Source: Rhabditoides inermis
Lineage: Eukaryota > Nematoda > Chromadorea > Rhabditida > Rhabditidae
Direction of reading: 5' to 3'
DNA length: 64,000 bases
NCBI GenBank assembly: GCA_963966185.1
Contig: CAWZYM010000026.1
Span: forward strand, 442,501-506,500
In this document: positions 34,550-45,827 of the stretch, in pieces
How the letters are laid out: each line of letters opens with the position of its first letter
Numbering within the stretch: the first letter of the stretch is position 1
Notes under the pieces: model-generated
Database searches by the model: none
What the model saw: the letters and a program-made list of their open reading frames with translations, nothing else
Told to the model about the DNA's origin: nothing
Translations under genes and position numbers: made by a program

Positions 34550-36472
34550 ATGCCATGGCTACTAGGTAGTCATTGGAATCATACATAGACCCTCACAACA
34601 CCTTGCAGGTAAACTGACCAAACTGAAGCAGCGCATCCTGCGCAAGAGGAGGTCGGCGGAGAAGGAGGAGCAGGAGCAGGAGCAGGAGGAGGCGCCAAGG
34701 CCGCGCCCGCCTCTGCTCTGCGCGCCCGCACCCAAGGAGGGAAGTCGCAAGGGGAGGAAGACACTCGACACATCTGCCAAGACTGCCAGGACATCCAAGG
34801 CTGCCAAGACTGCCAAGGCCACCCGCTCTGGCACCAATGTACAGTTGGACAAGTCACGCACTCTGGTGGGATACTGTAGCTTCCCCCGGGTTACGGTATT
34901 TTAGAAGACGGCTCGTACTGATGTGTCGGTTTCCAAGTCGCGGTCGAGGAGCGTGACGAAGGGATCTGGGGAGACGGACTCTGACAGTGAGTACTGTAGC
35001 TACAGTATCCAATACCATATACCTAGTGTCGCTGCGACTGCGACGCCTGAAGTCGTTCATCTCACGGCCTATCAAAGAGAAAACGATGCAGAAGATAGTG
35101 GAGCGAATCAAGAGGAGAGACGAGGAAAGGGCAAAGGTACATTTTCATTTCTCTCATCTCGTTCTCTCTCCCTCTCTCCCTCTCTCCTTCTCTCTTTATC
35201 TCTTTATCTCCCTCTCGAACCTTCTCTCACTCCCTCTCTCTTCACTCTCTATCTCGTTCTCTCTCCCTCTCTCCCTCTCTCTTTATCTCTTTATCCCCCT
35301 CTCACTCCTCTCACTCATTCTCTCTTCTATCTTAGCCATCGTTGTCGACCCGCCGTCTGAGTGAGAGTGAAGATGCTTTCCCCACTGAAGCCTTCCATAC
35401 CAAAAACCTCCACATTGCCAAGATTGCCAGGGTGAGTAAAGTATACTGTAGTTATAATGTGAGGTCCGTGCAGAGTTCGGCGGACGATTCGGGCTCGCAC
35501 CCCCGTAAAAGCAAGAAGCTCAAGTGAGTCATTTGGCCCTTTCTTCCCTCATTCATTGCAGGGGCAATGGCCGTCTGTCGTCGCACGGACTCGGAAAACG
35601 GGGCAACTCCAACAAACAGATCGAACGGCTCTTCGCCGACCCAAAGAGCATGCCCCGACAGCCGATACGCAGCAGCTACCACGCTATCACTGTGCGCCCC
35701 CCCCTCTCTCTCTCTCTCCCTCCCTTTCTCTCTCAACGATGCCTTCCTTCAGCCGGTGGACAAGTCTGACAGTGACTCGAGCAAGCGCAGTGTTCTCCTC
35801 GTTCACGGCAACAAGAACAACGACGGTCGGATGTTGATTGGCGGGAGGCCGTGGTGGCAGGAGAAGAGGAAGCCGGAGCAGGAGGACCTGGTACGGAGGC
35901 TGGTGGCGTCAATGTTACAAGAGTATTTGGAAGGCAATTGCAAAGGGTGTTAGTGACGGATGGTTTGAGGAAGACGTGACGGTGGACGACCTGCAGCTGG
36001 ATGCAGACGTGGTGATAGAGGTGTCCGACGGACGCGTCGTCCTCGAGGAAATGCCAAACAAGCGGTACTCCCTCTCCCCTTCTCTCTCTCCCTCTCTCAT
36101 CACGTTCTCCCTCTCTCCAGCATCTCCCTCGACCCGTACCAGGAGCTGGAGACTCTGATGGAACGCGACGATCTGTTCTTCTGCCAGCAGATCCTCTTCG
36201 GAAACACCGTTCGCACCATGTGCAACACCTTCACAGGTAATCTCTTTCTCCCTCTCTCTCCCTCCTCCCTCCTCTCTCTCTCACTATCTCTCTCTCTCTC
36301 TCTCTCTCTCCCTCTCATCGCTTTTCCAGACGACGGTTCTTCGAAGAAGTCCAAGTCTAAGAGGAAGAAGGGGAAGAAGCGTTCCCGTTCCTCCCAGGAG
36401 CCCTCCCTCCGCTTCCGTCTTCCTGGCAAGAAGGACGCGCGAGTGTACAAGAGGAAGTGGGGGTCCATCTGA
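34550..36472 (+). CDS. Uncharacterised basic, probably nuclear protein
   Basis: I do not recognise this family. Exons: 34550-34565, 34609-34865, 34905-34985, 35026-35136, 35336-35431, 35474-35523, 35562-35691, 35753-35890, 35946-36064, 36121-36236 and 36330-36472; the frame is maintained throughout. The first exon (MPWLL) is tentative. The N-terminal third is Lys/Arg/Glu-rich with Ala-Lys-Thr repeats (TSKAAKTAKATRSGT) and Ser/Arg stretches. The middle has LVHGNKNNDGRMLIGGRPWW and an acidic block EEDVTVDDLQLDADVVIEV. Then comes SLDPYQELETLMERDDLFFC, and the end is a strongly basic tail (KKSKSKRKKGKKRSRSS) finishing YKRKWGSI. The composition suggests a nuclear, DNA- or chromatin-associated protein. 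No signal peptide or TM segment is seen. Confidence 0.7.
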
Positions 36473-36669
36473 ACTGTGTGCCACGATAAAGTATCGATTG
36501 ATGTCAACTAGTCAGAACGACAGAAAGACACTTGTTTTGTATCCCGAACACACGCATGTCACACCTGTGCCACTTTTTCCATTCGCCCAGCGGGCACGGA
36601 TCGGTTAGCGCGTGTTTCCAGGAAGTGTTTGCTCCCTTGCCCCTGTTACACCCTACTCGCCTACTCCCA

Positions 36670-36675
36670 TATAAG
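36670..36675 (+). promoter_or_regulatory. TATA box of the cuticle collagen gene
   Basis: TATAAG 33 bp upstream of the collagen ATG. Confidence 0.55.
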
Positions 36676-36707
36676 CCGCCCTGCCCTCTCCCTTCCATCC
36701 ATCTGCC

Positions 36708-37662
36708 ATGTCTCGAGTGTTGGTCGGATTGCTCTCTGGCGGCTGCGGACTCGTAATCCTATGCTCTCTCGTCGCTATCGGGAGCCTCTTCCTCGATGCC
36801 TCGTCCTTCCTCGAGCAACAGAAGGCAGAGATGGCAGAGTTCAAGGTGAAATATCATAATGTTTCATGGCTATATTACCCTATTCATTCAGGAGTATGCT
36901 GACATGGCTTGGACTGAGATGATGCTTGTCAACTCTGTTTCCCGCCACTCGCGCTCTGCTGGCTTCTCGCTTCACAAGACCCGTCGTCATCAGAAGAGGT
37001 CGGATTCTGGATCGTGCAACTGCGGAGAGCAGTCCAACAACTGTCCTCCTGGACCTGCCGGACCTCCCGGAGAGAAGGGACAGGATGGAGAGAACGGAGC
37101 TCCCGGACAGCCCGGACAGTCCGGAAACGCCGGAACTGCCCTCGCGACCCAGAAGGAACAGCAGGAGTGCATCAAGTGCGAGGCCGGACCCGCCGGACCT
37201 CCCGGACCCGACGGACCTGCCGGACCTCCCGGAGATAACGGAACTGATGGACAGCCCGGAGAGCCTGGACAGAACGGAGAGCCTGGAGCGGATGGACCCG
37301 CTGGAGACCAGGGAGAGCCTGGACAGCCCGGAGAAGTCGGACCTGCGGGGCAGCCTGGACAAAACGGAAAGCGCGGAGCCGCCGCTCCCGGAGCCGCTGG
37401 ACCCACTGGACCTGCGGGACCTGCCGGAGCCCCTGGAGCTGCTGGAGAGGATGGAGAGAAGGGAGCTGATGGTCCCGAGGGAGAGCAGGGATCATCCGGA
37501 CAGGACGGAGCCCCGGGAGATGACGGAGCGCCGGGATCGGCGGGAGAGTCTGGCCAGCCGGGATCGGACGCTGCGTACTGTCCTTGCCCCGCCCGCACTG
37601 CCGAAGTGGCTGGAGCCAGCAACAGAGCATACAAGAAGAAGGCTCGTGTCGCGCGCGTCTGA
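36708..37662 (+). CDS. Cuticle collagen (col family)
   Basis: Structural collagen of the nematode exoskeleton, secreted by hypodermis. Two exons, 36708-36845 and 36892-37662, encode about 302 residues, the normal size for the family. Residues about 5-30 form the signal-anchor helix of the cuticle-collagen N-terminal domain (GLLSGGCGLVILCSLVAIGS). Next come SSFLEQQKAEMAEFK and a basic KTRRHQKR site for subtilisin-like processing. A first Cys cluster (CNCGEQSNNCPPG) precedes interrupted Gly-X-Y blocks rich in GPAGPPG and GQPG. One interruption (LATQKEQQECIKCEAG) carries a Cys pair. The C-terminal non-collagen part contains YCPCPART. Strong codon bias (GGA for Gly) fits high expression. A poly(A) signal follows at 37699-37704. 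Confidence 0.95.
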
Positions 37663-37698
37663 ATACAACACATCTCTTGTTTGTACACACATGATTCA

Positions 37699-37704
37699 AA
37701 TAAA
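37699..37704 (+). terminator. Poly(A) signal of the collagen gene
   Basis: AATAAA 37 bp after the stop codon; the next gene ends only about 50 bp further on the other strand. Confidence 0.65.
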
Positions 37705-37754
37705 CTTTTTTATTATTCGATAGAACTCTGTAATTATTCATGTATATTATATTA

Positions 37755-40516
37755 TTAGAAGTATGAGCACTTTGCGTTGATTGGAATCTTTCCATTCGTA
37801 GCATCCACCCACTGTCCATTCTCGTTGCACACCAGATCATGCGACTGTGGGGCTGCCTGGAAAGTGATAACTAAGATAATATGATAAGGAGAAAGTAATG
37901 GTTCCCACATTGTCTTCATATTGCCACTCAGTGCCCGGATCAGTGGAGTCGTTGAACTGAAATCAATCAATCAATACTCGACCATTTGTCGATTAGCTCA
38001 CCAGAATAGCAAGTAGTGCGACGCCGGACTGCTCACATTTCAGTGTACGCTTCAGACAACCACCGGATGGCTGAAAGACAACAAACATTGCATTTCCTTC
38101 TTGGTCCGATCTCACCGCAATGGTATCGTCGGTGAAATCATGCCAGAAGTTGTCGGGGTCGACTGCGATGTCGAGAGAGGCCTTCGTACACGTCATGCAC
38201 GGCTACATTACGGTATCATCAGTTATCATGATCAGTTATCATCATCATAATAATCAGTAATCGTAGTCCACTCACATCCACAAAGTACGAGCACTTTGCA
38301 GTGGTGGGCATCTTTCCATTCGCCTTGTCCTCCCACTTTCCATCCGCATTGCACACCAGATCGTGCGATTGAGGAGCGGCCTAAACATTCAGGTATGGTG
38401 AGTTCTCGACATCCACACTCACATTGTCCTCATAGTTCCATTCGGTGAGTGGATCTTCCGACTCGTTGTACTGTAATATCAGTTTATATATAGAACAAGT
38501 AGACCGATATTCTACCAGAATGGCGACAATAGCAGCGTTGTCCTGTTCGCATTTCATCGTTCGAACAAGACAACCGTCCGCGCCTTCCTGTAAAAATTAT
38601 ATGACAATGATACAACATAGTCTATATGCGTCTCACCGTCTGCGTATCACTGGTGAACGGATTCCAGAAGTTGTCAGGATCAGTGACCACTGTGATATCC
38701 TCCTTTTTGCACAACGTGCATGGATCCGGTTCCTGAACATTGAAATGTTTTGAGACGCTGTGATGTATTCTTACCCAATAGGAGCATTTAGCCGTAGTCG
38801 GCAGCCGACCGTTTTCCTTGTCCTCCCACTTTCCCTGGGCATTGCAGACCAGATCGTGAGTTTGCGGGGTTGCCTAAAGTGAATGAACAACCATTGAATG
38901 AACAATGAAATATAAAATACGCACGTTGTCTTCATAATTCCACTCAGTAGTCGGATCCTCGGAATCATTGTACTGAAAAAAATGATCAAAGAAATGGACG
39001 AAAGAGTACTTCATACCAAAATAGCCACCAAATCAGCTCCTTCTTTCTCGCATTTCATCGTTCGTGTCAGACAGCCATTCGCATCCGCCTGAAACATGAG
39101 AATCGCTGTCGGTAGACCTTACACCTCCCACTCTGAATCAGTAATGAAGCACCACCCACCGACTGCGTATCACTTGTGAATGGGTTCCAGAAGTTGTCCG
39201 GATTGGTGACAACAGTGATGTCTTCCTTCTTGCACAAAGTGCACGGCTCAGGCTCCGCACCAGTCTAAACGTGTTTACGTGGTTGCCCAATCTGGAACGT
39301 TTGGCTAGTACTTACAAAGTACGAGCACTTGGCAGATGTAGGCAGTCTTCCGTTTGCTTTGTCCTCCCACTTTCCATCCGCATTGCACACCAGATCGTGC
39401 GACTGTGGGGCAGTCTGAAAATCATAATCATAAACGAATTTCATGATTACTACTTTTTTCTCACGTTGTCTTCATAGTTCCACTCAGTGTTCGGATCCGG
39501 AGAGTCGTTGTACTGAAATACATAACATAAAACAAAACACGCGTAATGAAAAATCTTACAAGAATGGCGACGAGATCCGCCCCCTCCTTCTCGCATTTCA
39601 TCGTGCGCACCAGACAACCATCCGAACCAGCCTGAAACGTATCACTCACATACAACAAGAATGCGAACCGTACCGTCTGTGTGTCGGTGGTGAATGGATT
39701 CCAGAAGCTGGCAGGGTCGAGGACAACCGGCAGGTCCTCCTTCTTACACACAGTACACTTGTTCGGGGGCTCCGGGGTGGGCTGAAGGAGACTATAGGAC
39801 GTCCTCGTGTCAGAGCTGCTCACCCCGAAGTACGAGCACTTGGCAGTGGTTGGGATGCGTCCGTTGGCAGGGTCCTCCCACTCGCCCTCTCCATTGCACA
39901 CCAGATCGTGCGACTGCGGCAGCGTCTGGACATCCAATCGTCACATGCTTCGTACAGTTCGCAACTCACGTTGTCCTCGTAGTTCCACTCTGCGTTCGGA
40001 TCATCTGAGTCATTGTACTGCAACATTCAATGAAATATTGTCAATCAATCAAATATCGATTAATCGATACCAGAATAGCGACGAGGTCCGCGCCCTCCTT
40101 TTGACATTTCATAGTGCGCTTCAGACAACCGTTGGCCGAGTACTGAATTACTTATATGTAAAGGAAACCATGCAAAGTGAATTACCGAAGTGACGTCACT
40201 TGTGAACGGGTTCCAGAAGAACTCGGGATCGACGACCACTTGAAGATTCGGCTTCTTACAAGTCGCACACAGCTTCACAGGAGGATAAACTATCAGTTTA
40301 CAACGATATGCTACATATTATACCTTTGGAGACGGTACTGTCGGGGGCACAGTGACAGGAGGCTTCGGAGGCTCTGCATTAGAAAATATGGTCACTGTGA
40401 ACATATTCTAACTCACTTGGTTTAATGATAACAGGATGGCTGGGCTGGACCTTCATGCATGCTTGGAGAGTGGAGAGGAGAGAGAGGGCGGCAGCGACTC
40501 TCACTACCCACCGCAT
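37755..40516 (-). CDS. Secreted protein with five tandem C6 domains
   Basis: Extracellular protein of the nematode C6-domain type (six Cys per module; function unknown). The start MRWVVRVAAALSLLSTLQAC is a signal peptide, followed by a Pro/Val-rich spacer. Five modules follow, each cut into four small exons: a) CxxCKK...VVxDPxxFWNPFTSDT, b) GCLxRTMKCEKEGADLVAIL, c) YNDSxDPNxEWNYEDN, d) SHDLVCNxxGxWED...KCSYF. The FWNPF/FWHDF exons lie at about 40180-40280, 39670-39780, 39160-39265, 38640-38735 and 38090-38210. The protein ends at KCSYF. Genomic spacing between modules is about 510-550 bp, indicating serial duplication of a four-exon cassette. A TATA-like box lies at 40566-40572. Two single-module relatives lie just beyond on the same strand. 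Confidence 0.85.
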
Positions 40517-40565
40517 GCTGGGGTGAGAGGGTGGAAGGTGGAAGAGACAAAGCGACCCCCACTCG

Positions 40566-40572
40566 CTATATA
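40566..40572 (-). promoter_or_regulatory. TATA-like box of the five-domain C6 gene
   Basis: TATATAG on the minus strand, about 50 bp upstream of the ATG. Confidence 0.4.
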
Positions 40573-40793
40573 CACTATCCCCTTGCCGGTACATAATTAT
40601 CCAGTATTTTCAAGCGGTATTCGCGTTCGCTCAACGCACTTTCGCTTTCTTCTCTCCCGAATAGCATAGCTCTCACTCTCTCCTAGATGGGATGGGATAC
40701 ACATAGTGTTGCAAGGATCGCTGCGATCAAATGAGCAGACATCAAACGTTCAAACGGTTCACAAGGCTTTATTAATTGAAATGTTATTAGTGT

Positions 40794-41189
40794 TTAAATA
40801 GTGAAGTGTGAGCACTTGGCAATGATGGGATAGCGTCCGCTGCTGGTGTCCTGCCAACGCCCGTCCGCTCCACACACCAGCTCATGCGTCACCGGTTGCT
40901 GCTGGAAAAAAAACATATGTTTACTTGTTTACTTCTTTACTTGACTCGTTGTCGTTGACTCACGTCGTTTTCGTATGCCCACTCCGAGTTGGGATCAAGG
41001 TTGTCGATTTCGTCGTACTGGAAGAACGAAGTGTATGCGGAAAAGAGGAAGGGAGGAAGGGACACTCACGAGAATTGCGAGAAGGAAGTCGTTTCCGGTG
41101 CCGTCGCATCGCATCGTGCGCTTCAGACACGCACCGTCCATCTGAAGCGCAGTCTCTCTCTCTCTTTCTCTCCCTCTCCCTCTCTCCCT

Positions 41190-41234
<45 letters not shown>

Positions 41235-41612
41235 TCCCTCTCTCTCTCTCCCTCCCTCCCCCCTCTGCCCCTCTTTCCCTCTCCCCCTCTCACCGCAATA
41301 TCATCCTGTGCGAATGGATGCCAGAAGTGTGCTGGGTCGACCCGCACCTCCAGAGAATCCTTGGTGCACGTCTGGCACGCTGAAAGACTCCCGTCTCTCT
41401 TTCTCTTTCCCTCTCTCTCCCCCCCTCTCTCTCTCTCCCTCTCTCCCCCCCCCCTCTCTCTCTCTCCCTCTCTCTCTCCCTCCCTCTCTCTATCTATCTC
41501 TCTTCTCTCTCTCCTCACGATTCATAGGCATCATGGGTTCGATGGGCATTTGTGTCTTCATACAGGCCAGGACGGAGGACGCGAGAAGAGGGAGTAGCCA
41601 CACACGGCACAT
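40794..41612 (-). CDS. Secreted single C6-domain protein (1)
   Basis: The start MCRVWLLPLLASSVLACMKT is a signal peptide whose ATG directly follows an acceptor-like GTTGTAG. After a Met/Pro-rich spacer (MPIEPMMPMN) come the same four exons as in the neighbour: CQTCTKDSLEVRVDPAHFWH, CLKRTMRCDGTGNDFLLAIL, YDEIDNLDPNSEWAYEND, and THELVCGADGRWQD with the end KCSHFTI. Two introns are almost wholly (CT)n tracts (about 41150-41290 and 41390-41515). Role unknown; an extracellular location is inferred from the signal peptide and paired cysteines. Confidence 0.85.
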
Positions 41613-41764
41613 CTACAACCAACATAAGTTCCACAAGCAACAACCAACAAGCAACAACTTTGATGTCACGCAAAAAAAAAAAAATGTCACGCAAAAAAAA
41701 TCCAATCAGAGCGATGAAATTAGGTTTGGATTATGGAGTTTCTCCTGTCTGGGTCACGGCGTCT

Positions 41765-41773
41765 CCTTTTATA
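41765..41773 (-). promoter_or_regulatory. TATA box upstream of single C6 gene (1)
   Basis: TATAAAAGG on the minus strand about 155 bp upstream of the ATG; between them lies a duplicated GCGTGACAT motif with T tracts (41663-41700). Confidence 0.45.
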
Positions 41774-41822
41774 CAAGGGCAACGGCTTGGATAGGACCGG
41801 AAAGCAATAGCCGGGTTCTCGA

Positions 41823-42629
41823 GTGAGAGTGCAGGTTTCCTTATTCTCGAAGTCCGAGATGTGGCGGGAGGATAAGGGACCACGGACCATTGCAGCCGAC
41901 GCGCGAGACCGGCATTATCCAAGCAAAGATCCTTCTTTCACGCTTGCACTGTTCATCTCGATTTTCTCTTTTGATCTTCTACTCGAATCGAGAGTGAATT
42001 TGGACACATTTATCCCAGTTATTCACAATGAATGAAACAAAAGTTTCGGCAATGGACTATGAGTAGACATTCCAAGGGGTTTCATGCGGATAAACTTCCG
42101 ATGCAATCAACGTTTTACCGGGAACAGAAACTTTAGTGTTCAAAAACAAAATCAAAGTATCAAAGTATTTACTTCCGCTTTCAGAATCAAAGACAGATGA
42201 AGACAGATCAGGTTATATAAAGCGTAGATAGGTTTAGTATGTAAGTCTTGCTGGGTCCATGGTGATCATCCATTGGTGCGGGTCTGTGCCATCCTCTGCC
42301 AGTTGCTTCCATAGTTCGGGTGCAGTCTTCTCGGCGCTCGGTTCTTCCTTTCTGTACAGCATCATCAGTACAGCTTCATGTCCTCGAGGTCTTTAGAGCG
42401 TAGAGCAGACTTGGGCGATACACGTGTTGAAAACGTTGTATTCCATTTCAATCTCAAGATTCCCCAAGTTGTTTATCATAATATTCTTCTTTCTTCCCTG
42501 ACCGGTAAACGCTGAGTTCTCCAACATTTGCCATTTTCATAAACAAAACATGAGCAAGTTCTAAGTACACTCGAATAATAATAAATCTTTATCAAATGCA
42601 TGATTATTACGAATATTAGAGTGCTGCGT
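41823..42629. other. Intergenic region between the two single C6 genes
   Basis: No gene or clear regulatory motif recognised beyond the promoter noted at 41765-41773. Confidence 0.4.
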
Positions 42630-43323
42630 CTACTGGGAGGCGCACTTTGTGATGAGTGGATAGCGTCCTTCTGTTTCGTCGAACCAGCGACCGTCCGCAG
42701 AACACGACAACTCCTTCATCACGGGATTATTCGAGTTCTAAAAGAAAGGGATGAGAGACAGGAGAAGACCGCACGGGAACCCACGTCGCTCTCCACGTTC
42801 CAGTCGTTCACTGCGTTCGGATCAGCAACGTCATTGAACTGAAATGAGTAGATGAGAGAGGGAGGAGGGGGGGGAGCGTACGTTAATGAGAGTGTATAGG
42901 AAGGCACCGCCGGGCGCCGGGTTGCAGACCAGCGTGCGCTTTTTGCATCCAGTAGTCGCGTCGTCCTACAAAGGTGTTTGTGATTGGAGTGGATAGAGGG
43001 AGGGGAGGGCTGCTCACAGAGATGACGTCGGATGCGAATGGTTCCATGCCAGCCGTGGGCTCCAAGTATACCTCCAGTTGCTCCATGGTACACATCGTGC
43101 ACGCTGAAACAGACAGAAATCATACGCTAAGCCTTTGACTCCTTTGTAGTTTCGTAGCAACACTGTCGCCGATCAACTCACGATCGATGGTGGGTCCAGG
43201 GTCGACTGGTCCTGGGTCGACTGGGTTGGGCGGGGTGACGACTGGGCCGGTGGGGGGCACGGTCTTCATGCAGCAGAGAGACGGGGAGAGGAGGGGGAGG
43301 AGGAAGACAACGAGGCGACACAT
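42630..43323 (-). CDS. Secreted single C6-domain protein (2)
   Basis: The start MCRLVVFLLPLLSPSLCCMK is a signal peptide, followed by a Pro/Gly/Val spacer (NPVDPGPVDPGPTIDR). The four C6 exons are ACTMCTMEQLEVYLEPTAGM...EPFASD, GCKKRTLVCNPAPGGAFLYT, FNDVADPNAVNDWNVESD and MKELSCSADGRWFDETEGRY, and the protein ends KCASQ. It is more diverged than the other two C6 genes (no FWNPF). A TATATAAG box lies at 43353-43360, about 30 bp upstream of the ATG, implying a very short 5' UTR. Confidence 0.82.
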
Positions 43324-43352
43324 GACGGTGATCGAGCATAGTCGGAAGGCGG

Positions 43353-43360
43353 CTTATATA
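43353..43360 (-). promoter_or_regulatory. TATA box of single C6 gene (2)
   Basis: TATATAAG on the minus strand about 30 bp upstream of the ATG. Confidence 0.5.
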
Positions 43361-43489
43361 GGCACGGCCAGGACAGCTACCGGAAAGCAGTCTCGCGGGT
43401 CCCGGCAGATTGCGATCTCGAGACAGCGATAACGGACCATCCGAACAGGAACATGGCTGTTTGGTCTTGCGAAAAGAACCATGCCACAT

Positions 43490-44679
43490 GCCGTGTTATG
43501 TTATGTGTTATTCTTTACAACTTTGGAGCAACGACAACATTACGGGATTATGAAAACATTAAATGAAGTACTTCTCTAAAATAAGCACTTACCCATGCGC
43601 AAAACGTAATAATAATAAATGAAGGGTGAATTGTGAATTTTTGAGTCATTATTCATGAATAATATCAATATGCTCTAATTTCATTCCAACACATTGATCA
43701 TTGACGCTTTCTAGTAAACATGGAATGCGGCATTCATTTGCACCTGTTTATGTTCGCGTGAACATACACACGCAACACATAACATAAGTGTTCTATTTCT
43801 ATAACATGATATTTTAGATTGGTATATGAAAATATGAATTCTACGACAGCGTACCCAGTTTTGCCTTGGAGCATTATCATTTCATGTCCATCCATGTTTC
43901 TTTCACTCATTCTTCATGCTATCATTGTTCGAGTAGTCAGAAATAATGTTTTCAATGCACCATTTTGCTATATTGTTATAAACCAGGTATGATATGTTTA
44001 GCGTTTAGAAGCATAGATATGTGGCCAGACATATGTAATGTTGCCATGTACGGCCCAATGTTGCCATTGCATTGTCATTATCTTTGACAACATGACTGTA
44101 ACTCAAGCCAAAACTGAGCGATCGCATAGTTTTTAAGCTCGATTGAAAGTTGATAACAGCTGATAACCGTAATGTCGTTCATATAAATATCGCACTCTCA
44201 AACGGGTCTGAGAACTCTGAGATCTGAGAGTGTCAATGAGACCGATGACTGGATACTGGAATTCACGCAATCAGCGCCTCTCCGCCGCTCTCGTCTATGC
44301 TATTTCCAGTGGCGCGCACAGTGCACAAGAAAGGCTATGGAGAGGATTTTGATAGAATGAAATCAATACAAAACACATTACAGCCAGATGACATCATAAT
44401 CTTCCAATCTAGTTTGATAACTAGGCGATTAATCGACTGTGACAGGAGTTATGAGTTACAGCCATGTTGCCAAAAGTGTCAACATTGGCACCATTCCATG
44501 GAACTGCCTGACCAGATTCTGTATTAATTAAACTTTTAGTTTTCGGCAAACTTGTATGTATTTCTAACCATGCAAGTGTTTTTTCCTGCTAGGAAAAACC
44601 GTTTGCTGTCAATATTTCAGGTCCATTTCTCCATTTGTCCTCACTTCATTTTCATTCTCATGTTGCATGTTCTTTGTAG
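43490..44679. other. AT-rich intergenic region
   Basis: About 1.2 kb of AT-rich sequence. It may contain the unrecognised first exons of the following receptor gene; no exon could be joined in frame with confidence. Confidence 0.4.
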
Positions 44680-45576
44680 GAAGCGACGAATGACGCGTGG
44701 TGTGTGCTTACCTACTTCACTCTCGCCACCTCCAAAGCCGTCCACTATCTTTCATATCTACCGTTTGCTCTCCACACGTTCATTCTAGTATTCTATCCGA
44801 CCAGTCAACTCAACACAGTTATGCCTTATACAAGTAACACGTGTTTACACCGCCTGTTTCCAGGGCTTTTCTACTGTTTACAAAGTCAGCTTTGTGTTTC
44901 TATCGTGGATAGTTCCATTTGCTCTTAACATTGGCTATTTCTGTTTCATCAATTTTGAGATCGCTTTCAATTTCAATCAAAAAGGAGAGTTGTTCATGAC
45001 TGCCGATACAGGCCTTATTATGGTAAGCAAGTTATCTATATATTTGTCGTCCCATTTTGTATACACATATGTGCATCTAGATGGTTCTGTACCAAGGTCT
45101 TTCAATGGCCCTCGGAGTGACTGTCGTCTGTCTCGTCTTGTATGCTCTCGTAGCAGTTAGAACTTACAATATGGTACATGATACACACATACACGTGAAT
45201 GAGTAATCATCATGTCAGGTGTTAGACACGTCGCGTTTCGAGAAATCTGTGCTTGTCAGCTCTATCACATTGTCTATTCCATTATTCCTTGAAGCGGTTC
45301 GATCGATAGTGCATATCATGATTTATATTGAAGGAGACAAAAACGACGACGTGGAGATGTTGATATCAATCAAGTACAGTGCTTTCAACAGTTCACACAC
45401 TTGACATGCTTTCTAGCGACTACTTGCAAACAGTGGCAGTTGTAATGTCACCCTGGACACTTCTCTATTCCAACACCCTTCTCCATAGACTCACTGTCAG
45501 CTTCATTCGACAACTACAAACCTTCCGGATCAATGCACACTTCTTCGTTAAAAGAGCTACCATTACACCTGCATAA
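44680..45576 (+). CDS. Nematode seven-transmembrane receptor, 5' end not found
   Basis: Serpentine receptor, probably of the SRG superfamily. Exons: 44680-44817, 44864-45022, 45081-45173, 45219-45373 and 45417-45576. Hydrophobic segments: AWCVLTYFTLATSKAVHYLS, YKVSFVFLSWIVPFALNIGY, GLSMALGVTVVCLVLYALVA, FEKSVLVSSITLSIPLFLEA and YLQTVAVVMSPWTLLYSNTL. It ends with a short tail (RINAHFFVKRATITPA). The first one or two TM helices expected for the family are missing: the first exon here begins at an acceptor (CTTTGTAG), so upstream exons must exist or the gene is truncated. It does not share the DYR or IGPYRRF signatures of the STR genes at 17-23 kb. Confidence 0.65.
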
Positions 45577-45716
45577 GTAGCGAGTAGAACATTCGCCCTT
45601 CCATTTATTACCATAAATACATAAGTTATGAGTATTACGAGTACTGTACAAACAAAGAGTTGAAAGACATTATATTTTGACTCCATTTGAGTGGTGGAGA
45701 GTGATGAGTTGAAGGA

Positions 45717-45787
45717 CTAGATGGCGAGACTGCCAGCCTGTCTCGAAGTGGTTGCGGCCAGTTGTCTAGAACAGAGAGAGGAGAAGG

Positions 45788-45827
<40 letters not shown>

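Noticed and set aside
36880..37723. Long antisense and alternative-frame open frames over the collagen gene.
   Set aside because: Shadows of the biased Gly-X-Y codons.
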